Of a stretch of DNA of 54,228 bases, positions 16,987-26,071 are shown piece by piece (the first letter of the stretch is position 1; every line of letters begins with the position of its first letter). The DNA comes from an uncultured Methanobrevibacter sp. (GTDB taxonomy: Archaea; Methanobacteriota; Methanobacteria; Methanobacteriales; Methanobacteriaceae), in the NCBI RefSeq assembly GCF_902788255.1, contig NZ_CADAJR010000023.1, positions 1 through 54,228 of the forward strand, read 5' to 3'. Under the pieces are notes generated by a model. The model searched no databases. It saw nothing but the letters and a program-made list of their open reading frames with translations, and was not told the origin of the DNA. The position numbers and the translations under genes are program-made.

Positions 16987-17364
16987 TCACCATTTACGTT
17001 TGGATATTGCCTTCAGGCGTTTCTTTTCGATATCCTTCTTTTTTTGTGACTGGTACTGTCTGTTCTGGCGGCTTGTGGTTGTTTCATTGTTTCTCATGAC
17101 TGTTACAAGATCAATTGAATTGCCTGTGCAGGCCATAAGAATCCTTATTTCCCTATAGTCCTTGCCTTCAGGTGCCTTATAGACTACGGCATACTTTTCT
17201 CTTTCCACATGCTCATAGCTTACAGGTTCTTCGTTCATAAGGCAGTCAACAACATATTCTCTGGATATTCCATTTTCATCCAGCCTGTCGATGAAATGCC
17301 TGTTTTCAAAGCACCAGTTTATGCCTGTGGTTTCACCCATTAGAAATTTGTCAAAAACATTCAT
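16987..17364 (-). CDS. DUF4258-like small protein
   Basis: A 125-residue protein with HFIDRLDENGISREYVVDCLMNEEPVSYEHVEREKYAVVYKAPEGKDYREIRILMACTGNSIDLVTVM, then a basic, Gln/Lys-rich tail. The order (H..R..E.GI....V......E........Y.V.Y, then I.V.T...) resembles DUF4258, a RelE/toxin-like small fold. No antitoxin-like partner is next to it. It is transcribed divergently from the symporter; the ATG at 17364 lies about 29 bases from the shared TATA box, suggesting a leaderless message. Family assignment is by pattern only. Confidence 0.5.
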   Translation of the reverse strand: MNVFDKFLMGETTGINWCFENRHFIDRLDENGISREYVVDCLMNEEPVSYEHVEREKYAVVYKAPEGKDYREIRILMACTGNSIDLVTVMRNNETTTSRQNRQYQSQKKKDIEKKRLKAISKRKW

Positions 17365-17390
17365 TGTAGTTAAATATCTATAACATTTAT

Positions 17391-17398
17391 TATATATT
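17391..17398. promoter_or_regulatory. Shared TATA box for two divergent leaderless genes
   Basis: The TATATATT core lies about 26 bases before the symporter ATG (17417) and about 27-29 bases before the minus-strand ATG (17364). Neither gene has a visible ribosome binding site. The spacing fits transcription starting at or next to both start codons. Confidence 0.45.
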
Positions 17399-17416
17399 CT
17401 TTACATAATTAATACC

Positions 17417-18871
17417 ATGTCAAAACAAGGTCAATGGGATTCGCCTATAGCTTTTATTTTTGCAATGATTGGGGCGGCAGTAGGTTTAGGTAACATTTGG
17501 CGTTTCAGTTATGTGCTTTATTCTAATGGTGGGGGATCATTTTTCATTCCTTACCTTATTGCCATAGCTATAATGGGAATTCCGTTTTTAATATTAGAAT
17601 ATGGTGTGGGATTCTCATTCAGGGATTCCTTTTCGAACATTGTTAAAAAAATCAATCCGAAATTTGAAATTTTCGCGTGGATGTTGGTTATTTTTGTTTT
17701 TGTAGTCACAATCTACTATATGGTTATCCTAAGTTGGGACCTTGTGTATCTGGGTTCAAGCTTCACATTCAGCTGGGGAACCGACGTTGCGCACTACTTT
17801 GTAAACAACGTTGGAGGCAGTTCCAACCTTTCCAATGCAAGTTTCCTTCTGGTTCCAACAACAATAGGTGTTGTTGCATTGTGGATACTGCTTTGGTTCA
17901 TTGCTCACAGGAATGTTGATGAAGGTATCGGTAAGGCTTCAAAAATCCTTATTCCGGCACTGTTTATCATAATGGGCAGTATAATCGTTTATGCCCTGAC
18001 CCTGCCTGGTGCGAGCATCGGTATCAACACTCTCCTGACTCCGGACTGGACAAAACTGACAGATGTCAACATCTGGCTTGCCGCATTTGCTCAAATCATA
18101 TTTTCATTAAGTATGGGACAGGCTATCGCCTTGACATATGCAAGCTATCTGCCTGAAAACTCCAGACTCATTGACAATGCATTGATAGTCATTGCATCCA
18201 ATTCCCTTTTTGAAATATGTACCGCATTCGGGGTATTCTCAATTCTGGGATATATGTCATTTACACACGGTACTCCAATGGTTCAGCTGATTACCGAGGG
18301 TACAGGTTTGGTTTTCGTCGTTTTCCCTATGATATTTAACATCATGGGTCCGATCGGAAGAGTTCTTGCTCCGTTACTGTTTCTGGCAATTCTCTTTGCG
18401 GGAATCACTTCCGCTTTGGGATTTTTCGAGCCGATGCTGAACTCAGCATCAAACAAGCTCGGATGGTCAAGAACCAAAACCGCAACAATACTGTCAGTTA
18501 TCGGATGTGTATTTTCAGTAATCCTTACAACAGGAATAAGCAGTTATCTTGTAAGCATAGTCGACTCATTTGTCAATGAATTCGGAATACTGATTTTGAT
18601 TGCTGTTCAGTGTGTAATCTTTGCATGGTTCTATAACGTTGACAAGATTATTCCGGCTCTCAACGAGTACTCAATATTCTCCGTGGGTAAGACATGGAAA
18701 TTCGTAATAAGATATCTGCTTCCATGTGTGCTCAGTGCAATGTGGCTTATTGGAATAATTAAGCTGTTCTCCACTGCAAAACAGTTTGAAATCGTTGTCG
18801 ATGTCATTATAATCGCATTGGTAATGGTATTTGCACTGATTCTTACAAAAATTAATCCGGCAAATGAGTAA
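17417..18871 (+). CDS. Sodium:neurotransmitter symporter family (SNF/NSS) transporter
   Basis: A 484-residue LeuT-fold membrane protein with about 11-12 transmembrane helices. The NSS signature sits at the N-terminus (AFIFAMIGAAVGLGNIWRFSYVLYSNGGGSFFIPYL). Further conserved parts are WLAAFAQIIFSLSMGQAIALTYASYLP (TM6 region) and ITSALGFFEPML (TM8). Members couple Na+ entry to uptake of amino acids or related solutes; the substrate cannot be told. There is no ribosome binding site and the TATA box is close, so a leaderless transcript is likely. A C-terminal remnant of a second such transporter lies at 25553-25888. Confidence 0.92.
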   Translation: MSKQGQWDSPIAFIFAMIGAAVGLGNIWRFSYVLYSNGGGSFFIPYLIAIAIMGIPFLILEYGVGFSFRDSFSNIVKKINPKFEIFAWMLVIFVFVVTIYYMVILSWDLVYLGSSFTFSWGTDVAHYFVNNVGGSSNLSNASFLLVPTTIGVVALWILLWFIAHRNVDEGIGKASKILIPALFIIMGSIIVYALTLPGASIGINTLLTPDWTKLTDVNIWLAAFAQIIFSLSMGQAIALTYASYLPENSRLIDNALIVIASNSLFEICTAFGVFSILGYMSFTHGTPMVQLITEGTGLVFVVFPMIFNIMGPIGRVLAPLLFLAILFAGITSALGFFEPMLNSASNKLGWSRTKTATILSVIGCVFSVILTTGISSYLVSIVDSFVNEFGILILIAVQCVIFAWFYNVDKIIPALNEYSIFSVGKTWKFVIRYLLPCVLSAMWLIGIIKLFSTAKQFEIVVDVIIIALVMVFALILTKINPANE

Positions 18872-18892
18872 CTCATTTGCTCATTCTTTTTT

Positions 18893-19108
18893 TTAATAAT
18901 TTTTATATGCATCAAATCCTGCATATAAGTGATATATGGTATTGACAGCGCTTCCCAGAGGGTTGTTCATGAAAAACCAGATGAATATGTGGAGTAGTAC
19001 TGCTATTGCGAATAATTTGATTGCCTTTTGATTGTCTTTGTTCAGGTATTGGCCAAGTCCCGGTATGATGAATGAAAAAACGCCATATTTTACTGAATCA
19101 ATATCCAT
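18893..19108 (-). CDS. Small membrane protein (TM2-like)
   Basis: Read from the ATG at 19108 (MDIDSVKYGVFSFIIPGLGQYLNK), because GGAGGTGAG lies just upstream; 71 residues. It has two hydrophobic segments: FSFIIPGLGQYL, then KLFAIAVLLHIFIWFF. The PGLGQ(Y/F)..G/N..-type turn is seen in TM2-domain and DUF5683-like small membrane proteins. The C-terminus has YHLYAGFDAYKNY. Function unknown. Confidence 0.6.
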   Translation of the reverse strand: MDIDSVKYGVFSFIIPGLGQYLNKDNQKAIKLFAIAVLLHIFIWFFMNNPLGSAVNTIYHLYAGFDAYKNY

Positions 19109-19224
19109 TACTCTCACCTCCATAATCATTTTAAAGTTAAAGATTAACTAAATTAACTTTGTTGTTGATTATTTTAATACTTTTTTATTAATCATTTAAA
19201 ATAATCCTGTCTAAATACAATAAT

Positions 19225-19365
19225 TGATATGGCAATGACGATGGGGAAATCCCTGTTTTTCAACAAACAATAAAACAAGATGTTAAGTCTAAAGGCAACA
19301 GGACCTTTAGAACTTAAACTAAAAATTTTTTAGTATAACACGGGAGTGTTACAATAGTATTATTG
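19225..19365 (+). ncRNA. Candidate structured small RNA
   Basis: A 400-base gene-free gap contains four close hairpins on the plus strand: GGG/CCC around 19239-19250; TTAAGTCTAAAGG paired with CCTTTAGAACTTAA at 19283-19317 (13 bp with one bulged A); CTAAAAA/TTTTTAG at about 19319-19333; and TAACAC-GGGA-GTGTTA at 19336-19351. A TTAAAATAAT box near 19196 could be its promoter, and T-rich sequence follows. No ORF, tRNA or known box C/D pattern fits. Ends and strand are inferred. Two copies of TTGCCTAAAT follow at 19401 and 19432. Confidence 0.4.
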
Positions 19366-19538
19366 TTTTAATTCTTATTTAAAGATATAATTATTTTTAC
19401 TTGCCTAAATATTAATTTCAAGTGTTAAGGTTTGCCTAAATCACATTCAAATTTTACATGAAAAAATTGTTCAATCGAAGGGGTGTCACATAGGTAGTTT
19501 TTAATAGTTCAAATGCAATATTCATATATAGTGATAAA

Positions 19539-19982
19539 ATGCATTTTAACAAAAAACACTTCATAATCTTTTTGATCCTGATTGGGGCACTGATAATAGT
19601 TTGCGCCGCTTCAGCACATGACGTGAGTGCGGCCAAGACATCAAAAACAACAGTCAAGATACACAATTTCAAACCTGGAGTTCTGTGGGCTCCAAAGGCG
19701 GTCAAGCTCAAAAACGGTGACGTAATTGCCGGATATGTCGAATACAATGGGAACATGCAGTTTGACAAGGGAACTGGAGTCACATGCTGGTATGTTGGAA
19801 GCGGATATAACGGAGACATCGATCCTCACCACACAAAGCTGGTAAAGGCCAAATTCTACTTCAAGAACAAGAACGGTAAGGTAAAAACTAAAACCGTCAA
19901 AAAGACCAGCGCACACATATCCACCAAGCTTATTAAAGGTTACACTCCTTACAAGGCCGTTGTTTGGTATCAGACTTATTAA
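19539..19982 (+). CDS. Small secreted protein with the recurrent 'KAKFYFKNK' domain
   Basis: A 147-residue protein with a signal peptide (FIIFLILIGALIIVCAASAHDVSA). It is followed by one domain of about 110 residues: LKNGDVIAGYVEYNGNMQFDKGTGV, DPHHTKLVKAKFYFKNKNGKVKT and IKGYTPYKAVVWYQTY. The same domain forms the C-terminus of the proteins at 32606 and 35141 and nearly all of the one at 36175. I do not recognise it as a named family. The tryptophan/tyrosine-rich ends and secretion suggest an extracellular beta-rich domain. It has no Ig-like module. Confidence 0.7.
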   Translation: MHFNKKHFIIFLILIGALIIVCAASAHDVSAAKTSKTTVKIHNFKPGVLWAPKAVKLKNGDVIAGYVEYNGNMQFDKGTGVTCWYVGSGYNGDIDPHHTKLVKAKFYFKNKNGKVKTKTVKKTSAHISTKLIKGYTPYKAVVWYQTY

Positions 19983-20101
19983 TTAGTGGATAATATCCAC
20001 TCACTCTATTTTTTTTGGCAGTTTGTCTGCTTTTAACTCATTTTCAACTTTTTTTTTAAAAACTTTCATAAAAAAAATAAAAAATAATTAAAATTAATTA
20101 A

Positions 20102-21634
20102 TTATCTTTTAACTTTTGCAGTAACTTTAACGATATCTCTTCCATATCCTGCCTGATAGGTTACCCTTTTGCCAACTATGAGTTTTTTAAGCAATGCCTT
20201 TTTGATGGTAACTTGTGCAATGCCCTTTTTATTGGTTACTTTTTTGAATGTTTTGCCGTTAAACCTGAAAGTAACGCTTTTTTTGGCAAGTGGGGTTTTG
20301 CCGTTTTTAACTGTGGCCTTTAAAACAAGTCTTTTAGCTGATTTTTTAACATTCACCTTTTTTAAAGTCACTATATGCTTTACATTCACTTTTTTAGTCA
20401 TCTTGTGGCCCTTATATATTGCACTGATTTTATATGATCCAGGCTTTTGATTAATCTTGATGCGGGCATATCCATTTTTATCAATTTTACTGGTTCCAAT
20501 AGTCTTTTTGCCTATTTTAAATCTAACCTTGCCTCCGGTTAGTAGGTCCTTATCGATGCCGGTTATTTGAACCTTATAATAACTGCCGTAGCGTACGTTC
20601 ACATTACTTGCCTTAATAGTAGGATACTGAACATCTATAACAAACTCATATTCATACTTCTGATTATCTGTAGTGGAATATAAAGTGAGAGAAAGAGGGT
20701 ATTTTCTATCAGTCACATCTCTTAAATCGAGGCTTGCTATTCCATTAGTCAATTTGGCTTCAGTATCTAATTCGTCATAACCCAAGTCCGCCCATGGTAC
20801 GATATATACAATAGTGCCTGAAAAACCAGGGATTTTAACAATTACATTGGCATCGCCCCTGACAATTTTTGAAGGAACATAAATGTCGGGATTTACAGAC
20901 AAATCACTTGAAAGTTCTTTGACATTATAATCGCTGCCATTATATTTAGCTTTCAGTTTGTATTTGCCAACTTCAATGTTTCCTAACGAATAGGATGCAA
21001 TCCCTTTATTTAAGGAAATGGTTTGATTGATGATCCAATTTTCTTGCCCATCAATAATTTTGCCTATTTGTATTGACAATGCGCCAGCCGCATTTTCAGG
21101 CAATTTCAGATATACCTCTCCATTTTCATTAAAAACGGTGTCTGGAGCCAATATTTTTGGAACAATTTCAAATTTGAAGTTTTGTGAATATTGGGGAATT
21201 TCCTTATCGCCCATATATTTAACGATTGCAGTATAGTTTCCAATAGTCAAATCATTGTTTATTTTAGCAAAACCGTGAGTACTCATGCCCCATTCATCAT
21301 AAAATTTGTCCACTTTATATTCCTTGCCGTTCACAGTTAAAAACAGATCTCCTGATGTCGCACTATCATAATCAACTTGTATTCTGCCAGAACCATATAT
21401 TACAGTATCTTCAACGCCTATAGAATGCTTATCATCTACAGCCCCTCCTTTTAATAGTTCTGAATCAGAAGATTGTTCTAATTCATCGCCATCAAATTCA
21501 CTTAAGGAATTTGAATCATCAACTTCCTCAAATGAAGTTTCCAATGTTTGATTTTGTCCATCATCAGCGCTGACCGCACCTACAGATAAGATTAGCAATG
21601 TCAGACTGATTAATATTAAATGTTTTATCTTCAT
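20102..21634 (-). CDS. Adhesin-like secreted protein with Ig-like modules
   Basis: A 510-residue protein starting with a signal peptide (MKIKHLILISLTLLILSVGAVSADD), then an acidic stretch (EEVDDSNSLSEFDGDELEQSSDSE). Several beta-sandwich-like repeats of about 90 residues follow: GRIQVDYDSATSGDLFLTVNGKEY, PDTVFNENGEVYLKLPENAAGALSI, VVRGDANVIVKIPGFSGTI-like and VQITGIDKDLLTGGKVRFKI. The basic C-terminal Ig-like repeat (LKATVKNGKTPLAKKSVTFRFNGKTFKKVTNKKGIAQVTI) ends VTAKVKR. No LPXTG-type anchor was seen. Charge runs from strongly acidic at the N-terminus to Lys-rich at the C-terminus, as in the next gene. Probably attached to the wall by its basic end (inference). Confidence 0.75.
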   Translation of the reverse strand: MKIKHLILISLTLLILSVGAVSADDGQNQTLETSFEEVDDSNSLSEFDGDELEQSSDSELLKGGAVDDKHSIGVEDTVIYGSGRIQVDYDSATSGDLFLTVNGKEYKVDKFYDEWGMSTHGFAKINNDLTIGNYTAIVKYMGDKEIPQYSQNFKFEIVPKILAPDTVFNENGEVYLKLPENAAGALSIQIGKIIDGQENWIINQTISLNKGIASYSLGNIEVGKYKLKAKYNGSDYNVKELSSDLSVNPDIYVPSKIVRGDANVIVKIPGFSGTIVYIVPWADLGYDELDTEAKLTNGIASLDLRDVTDRKYPLSLTLYSTTDNQKYEYEFVIDVQYPTIKASNVNVRYGSYYKVQITGIDKDLLTGGKVRFKIGKKTIGTSKIDKNGYARIKINQKPGSYKISAIYKGHKMTKKVNVKHIVTLKKVNVKKSAKRLVLKATVKNGKTPLAKKSVTFRFNGKTFKKVTNKKGIAQVTIKKALLKKLIVGKRVTYQAGYGRDIVKVTAKVKR

Positions 21635-21895
21635 AATAACACCTTAGTATATATAAGTTATATATTGATGACGTATTAATTTTACTAATTTTACCTTGTT
21701 TTTGAATTGTGTATCTTCATTCCATTTTTTTTAAATTCAGATTTGGGGTTTTCATGAATCCATTGCACATAGTATATATTCTTTGAATGATAGAAATCAT
21801 ACTGTATGCCTATTTAATTTTATTGAATTACTATTATTTTTCTTTAAAATTGAATATTGTAAAAGAATAATGTTTTTATATATCGGAGTGTTTAT

Positions 21896-24800
21896 ATGAA
21901 GGCTAAAAAATCAATAATCATGTTGATGCTTGTTATTTTCCTGTTTAGCCTGACAAGTGTGTGTGCAGGCGAAATGGATGATGCGATGGCAAGTGATGAT
22001 ACAGATCAAATCGTGTTGTCCTCAAACGATGGGATCGCTGAGGATAATCTTAAGACAGGTGATGAAAAAGTGACGTTGGGTGAAAGAGATGACTCAGCAG
22101 AATCCGATGTCAGCTTAAAGTCATCCGAGGGTGATGTGTTGTCATCATCAGGGAACTTTGGAGAACTTCAAAAACTGATTGATGATGCTTCAGAAAATAG
22201 TGTAATCAATCTTGAACACAATTACACTTATACCGTTGGTACAGACACCATGACTCAAGGAATATTTATATCTAAGAGTTTAACAATCAACGGTAACGGA
22301 TTTGCAATAAACGCACAGGGCCAGTCAAGAATTTTCAATATTGGAAGTGGCATCACTGTGGCTTTAAACAATATCACATTTATAAACGGATACGTTGACG
22401 GCGATGGTGGAGCAGTTTATTTCGGCGGATCAGGTGAAATTCTAAATTGTAATTTTATTAATAACAACGTAACTGGTTTATATGGTAGGGGTGGTGCAGT
22501 TGAATTCACTGGTGAGGGTAAAGTAACAAATTGTAATTTCACTAACAACACTGCAGCCTATTATGGTAGTGCAGTTCACTTCTCACAAAATGGTGAAGTG
22601 ACAAAGTGTAATTTCACCGGTAACAAAGCGATTGGTAATATGATGACTTCTGCTGGTGCAGTTGTCTTCGAAAATGAGGGTAAATTGACAAATTGTACTT
22701 TTACTGATAACCGAGCTGGTGATGGGGCTGGTGCTGTTAGGATGGTGGGTTCTGGTACCATTATAAACTGTAATTTTACTAACAACACTGCTCCTAGGAA
22801 TGGTGGTGCAGTTTACTTCATGAATGATGGTGCTATTATAAATTGTAATTTTATTAACAACACTGCAAAAAATGGTGGTGCAGTTTACTTTGGTAAGTCT
22901 GGTAATGTGACAAATTGTAATTTCACTAACAATGGGGTGATTGGTGAGAAAAGTTCCGGTGGAGCAATTTACTTTAATGGTGCAGGAAATGTGACAAATT
23001 GTAATTTTACTAAAAACTCTGCATATCAAGGTGGAGCAATTTTCCTTAATGGCGCAGGAAATATGATAAATTCTATTTTCACAGCCAACAGGGCATCTAG
23101 AAATGGTGGTGCTATATATGTTGAAGCTCAATTAACCAACAACAATTTTTCATCCCAATTCTATAATAATTATGCAGGACAATGTGGAGGAGCAATATTG
23201 TTCCATAATTCAGTTCAAAACAATAGTTTTGATTGCATTTTCAAGGACAATTATGCAGGCTACGGTGGAGCAATGTTTTTCTCCAAGAACGCAAATGCCA
23301 ATAAGATCAAAGGTGACTTTATAAACAACACTGCAAAATCATGCGGAGGTGCAATGTTTTTCTACAGCACAACCGATAAGAACAACTTCTCAGGTAGTTT
23401 CATCAACAACAGTGCTTTAGGTCAACTTGATCCAACATACGGAAACGGTGGGGCAATAACATTCAAGAATGTTTCCACCAATTGTGTTTTCACCTGTGAT
23501 TTCATTAACAACAGTGCTGTTTTGAACGGTGGAGGTGTAAACTATCGTGAAAGTCCTTCAAACATTACATTCAACAGCAATTTCATAAACAACACTTCTC
23601 CTAGTGGTGGAGGGGTCAATTTCTTTAAAACCTTTGAAAATGTGATATTTAACGGTGAATTCATTGGCAATTCTGCAACAAAATACGGTGGTGCAATAGC
23701 TGCAGTTGAGGGAATTGTCAGAGATGCTACATTTAAGGATAATGATGCATCATTAGAAGGTGGTGCGATTTACTTTAAAAATTCCGGTAATGTGACTAAC
23801 TGTAAATTTGAAAATAACTTCGCAGACTTTGGAGGAGCTGTCAGTGCTAACCTGGTCGTTAACGTAGTTGATTGTGATTTCACAGCTAACCATGCATCAG
23901 TGGAGGGCGGTGCTCTCTATATGGGTTCAGGTAGTATTGAAAATTCCAATTTCACCAACAACATTGCAAGCAATGGTGAGGGCAGTGGTGACGGTGGTGC
24001 TGTTTACATCGACGGCAATGCCACTGTGGTAAATTCCAAATTCACAGGCAATAAAGCTGATGCGGGTTCTGCAATTTACTTCTGGGCTCTCAGGGATTCC
24101 AAATACTCAAGGTCCATTTCCCACTCCACATTCCTGAACAACAAGGCAAATATGGATCCTATATCTCCATTTACTTTAACAGTCAATGGAAACAATGTTG
24201 AAATCGCTTTCGTTGGTAACGATAATCTTTTAAATGCAATATTTTCCAGATTTAATACTGATGTCAGTGTCACAAACGTTACCTATTGGGGGGCAAAGGG
24301 CATTGAAAACACTGGTTCGGCTACCATTGTGCCTGTCATGACATATAATGAAGCCGGTCAGAACGTCACAATTTCCGGTATTGTTAACGGTGAGTCCGTA
24401 AATATCAGTGCAATCACCGATGCTGACGGTAAGGTCACTTTGAAGGATGCTTCACAAGATTGCTGGTTAATTGTCAGCCACGATGATGATTCATACTACT
24501 CTTCTGGCAAAAAGGTGTTAACAACTATGAAGATTATAGTCGTTGATGGTAATGTTACCGTAAATGTTCCAAGCGATGTCACCGGAAATGTGAGCGTAAT
24601 CATAAACAATGTGGTTTATCCGGTCGATATTGTTAATGGTACTGGAAGCATTAAGGTTCCATCAATGCCGTCCGGTCCTGTAACCGTAGTTATATCCAAC
24701 GACTCCAAATACGGTAATTTATCATATGATGTAATTCCAACTGTGCCTGTATCTCTTGACAGCAACAAGAATGTCAATGTATTCTATCTTGAACCTGCAA

Positions 24801-25501
24801 GCTACAGTGTCCGTGTACTGGTGGATAAAAAACCTGTTTCAGGTATAAAAGTCAAGTTCACAGTTGCGGGCAATACCTACTATGCAAACACTGATGCCAA
24901 AGGTATTGCAACTATCAAACTGTCTCTGGCGCCTGGTAAATACACAATAACTGCAACATATTCTGGCAAGACTGTCAAAAACACTGTCACTGTAAAGCAG
25001 ATCATTTCCGATAAAAAGACAACAACAGTCAAGAAGTCCAAAAAGACAACCTTGATTACAATAACTGTCAAGGGCCATAAGGTAAAGCAGTCCGGCAGTG
25101 TCAAGTTCACCTACAAGGGCAAGAACAAGGTTGCGGTCAGCTTCGGCAAGGACATGAAAAAACAGACAGTCACTGTCAAGTTCAAGGGCAAAACCTACAA
25201 GGTCAAGGTCAACGCTAAGGGCAAGGGTACTTTGAAACTGGCCAAGAAGGTTGCCAAAAAGCTCAAGAAGGGCAAAAAATACACAAGCAAAGTGACCTAC
25301 AAGGGACCTAAGCTTTACAAAAAAGCAACACTGACTGTCAAGTTCAATGGCAAAAACTACAAGGTCAAAACCAATGGCAATGGAATTGCAAAGTTCAAGG
25401 TAACCAAAAAGATGGTTAAAAAACTCAAGAAGGGTAAAACAGTAGCCTACACAATTACCTACAAAAAGGCAACCCTCAAAAGGTTCGCCAAAATCAAATA
25501 G
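21896..25501 (+). CDS. Large adhesin-like protein: beta-helix with GGA-type repeats, Ig-like and Lys-rich C-terminus
   Basis: A 1201-residue secreted protein. A signal peptide (residues 1-25) and acidic region (about 26-90) come first. A right-handed beta-helix from about 95 to 790 then has over 20 turns marked by NCNFTNN and GGAVYF/GGAIYF, the motif style of polymorphic outer-membrane proteins (Pmp) in bacteria. An Ig-like region (VRVLVDKKPVSGIKVKFTV, about 970-1040) leads to a very Lys-rich tail with three KFKGKTYKVKV-type repeats. These features fit the adhesin-like proteins of Methanobrevibacter, thought to mediate contact with host, other microbes or wall polymer. GGAG lies just before the ATG. 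The repeats are prone to recombination. Confidence 0.88.
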   Translation: MKAKKSIIMLMLVIFLFSLTSVCAGEMDDAMASDDTDQIVLSSNDGIAEDNLKTGDEKVTLGERDDSAESDVSLKSSEGDVLSSSGNFGELQKLIDDASENSVINLEHNYTYTVGTDTMTQGIFISKSLTINGNGFAINAQGQSRIFNIGSGITVALNNITFINGYVDGDGGAVYFGGSGEILNCNFINNNVTGLYGRGGAVEFTGEGKVTNCNFTNNTAAYYGSAVHFSQNGEVTKCNFTGNKAIGNMMTSAGAVVFENEGKLTNCTFTDNRAGDGAGAVRMVGSGTIINCNFTNNTAPRNGGAVYFMNDGAIINCNFINNTAKNGGAVYFGKSGNVTNCNFTNNGVIGEKSSGGAIYFNGAGNVTNCNFTKNSAYQGGAIFLNGAGNMINSIFTANRASRNGGAIYVEAQLTNNNFSSQFYNNYAGQCGGAILFHNSVQNNSFDCIFKDNYAGYGGAMFFSKNANANKIKGDFINNTAKSCGGAMFFYSTTDKNNFSGSFINNSALGQLDPTYGNGGAITFKNVSTNCVFTCDFINNSAVLNGGGVNYRESPSNITFNSNFINNTSPSGGGVNFFKTFENVIFNGEFIGNSATKYGGAIAAVEGIVRDATFKDNDASLEGGAIYFKNSGNVTNCKFENNFADFGGAVSANLVVNVVDCDFTANHASVEGGALYMGSGSIENSNFTNNIASNGEGSGDGGAVYIDGNATVVNSKFTGNKADAGSAIYFWALRDSKYSRSISHSTFLNNKANMDPISPFTLTVNGNNVEIAFVGNDNLLNAIFSRFNTDVSVTNVTYWGAKGIENTGSATIVPVMTYNEAGQNVTISGIVNGESVNISAITDADGKVTLKDASQDCWLIVSHDDDSYYSSGKKVLTTMKIIVVDGNVTVNVPSDVTGNVSVIINNVVYPVDIVNGTGSIKVPSMPSGPVTVVISNDSKYGNLSYDVIPTVPVSLDSNKNVNVFYLEPASYSVRVLVDKKPVSGIKVKFTVAGNTYYANTDAKGIATIKLSLAPGKYTITATYSGKTVKNTVTVKQIISDKKTTTVKKSKKTTLITITVKGHKVKQSGSVKFTYKGKNKVAVSFGKDMKKQTVTVKFKGKTYKVKVNAKGKGTLKLAKKVAKKLKKGKKYTSKVTYKGPKLYKKATLTVKFNGKNYKVKTNGNGIAKFKVTKKMVKKLKKGKTVAYTITYKKATLKRFAKIK

Positions 25502-25552
25502 AAGGATTCCATATCCTTCACTTTTTTTCTTTTTTAAACAAAATTCGATTAA

Positions 25553-25888
25553 TGTATAATTTTTTTTACAGCGGTACTTCTGGGAATCGTTTTCGAGTGC
25601 ATTCTCTTTGCATGGATGTTTGATGCTGAAAAGCTCATGGGTTTTCTCAATGCCCGAAGCAAGACAATCAAGCTCGGCAAGGGTTGGCTTTTAATTGTGA
25701 GATTTATTCTGCCGATAGTGGTGGCCATCATATGGATTGGAGGCCTGGGCGATATTATAACCAACGGATCATTTGGCCAGCTGATGGTTACACTCATTTT
25801 GGCTGTGATACTTCTTGTATCCTGCCTGATATTTACAGTTCTTCCGGCCAGAAATCCTGACTGGGAGAATATTGAAGAGAGGATTTAA
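25553..25888 (+). pseudogene. C-terminal remnant of a second SNF/NSS symporter
   Basis: An open frame after a TAA at 25550 gives IFFTAVLLGIVFECILFAWMFDAEKL. It continues with KLGKGWLLIVRFILPIVVAIIWIGGLGD and ends NIEERI. This aligns by eye with the last three helices of the symporter at 17417 (IAVQCVIFAWFYNVDKI, KFVIRYLLPCVLSAMWLIGI). The first about 350 residues are absent; upstream sits the end of the large adhesin gene. An internal ATG at 25616 could express a 90-residue piece, but no ribosome binding site is seen. It looks like the scar of a deletion or of adhesin insertion. Confidence 0.75.
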
Positions 25889-26071
25889 TATTAATCGTGT
25901 GAAGGTTCAATCCTTCATGCCCATTTTCTTTTTTTAAGCATCAATTAAACGACAGGTTTTAGGTTGACTGTTAATTATTATCGATGACTATTTTTAAAAT
26001 ATTGATGAAGCGTTATTGACGCGTTAAATGCCGTCTGTACAGATAGGATATAATAAAAAAATAAGAGAAGA

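Noticed and set aside
22583-23131. 182-codon minus-strand ORF in the beta-helix region
   Set aside because: An antisense shadow of the NCNFTNN repeats.
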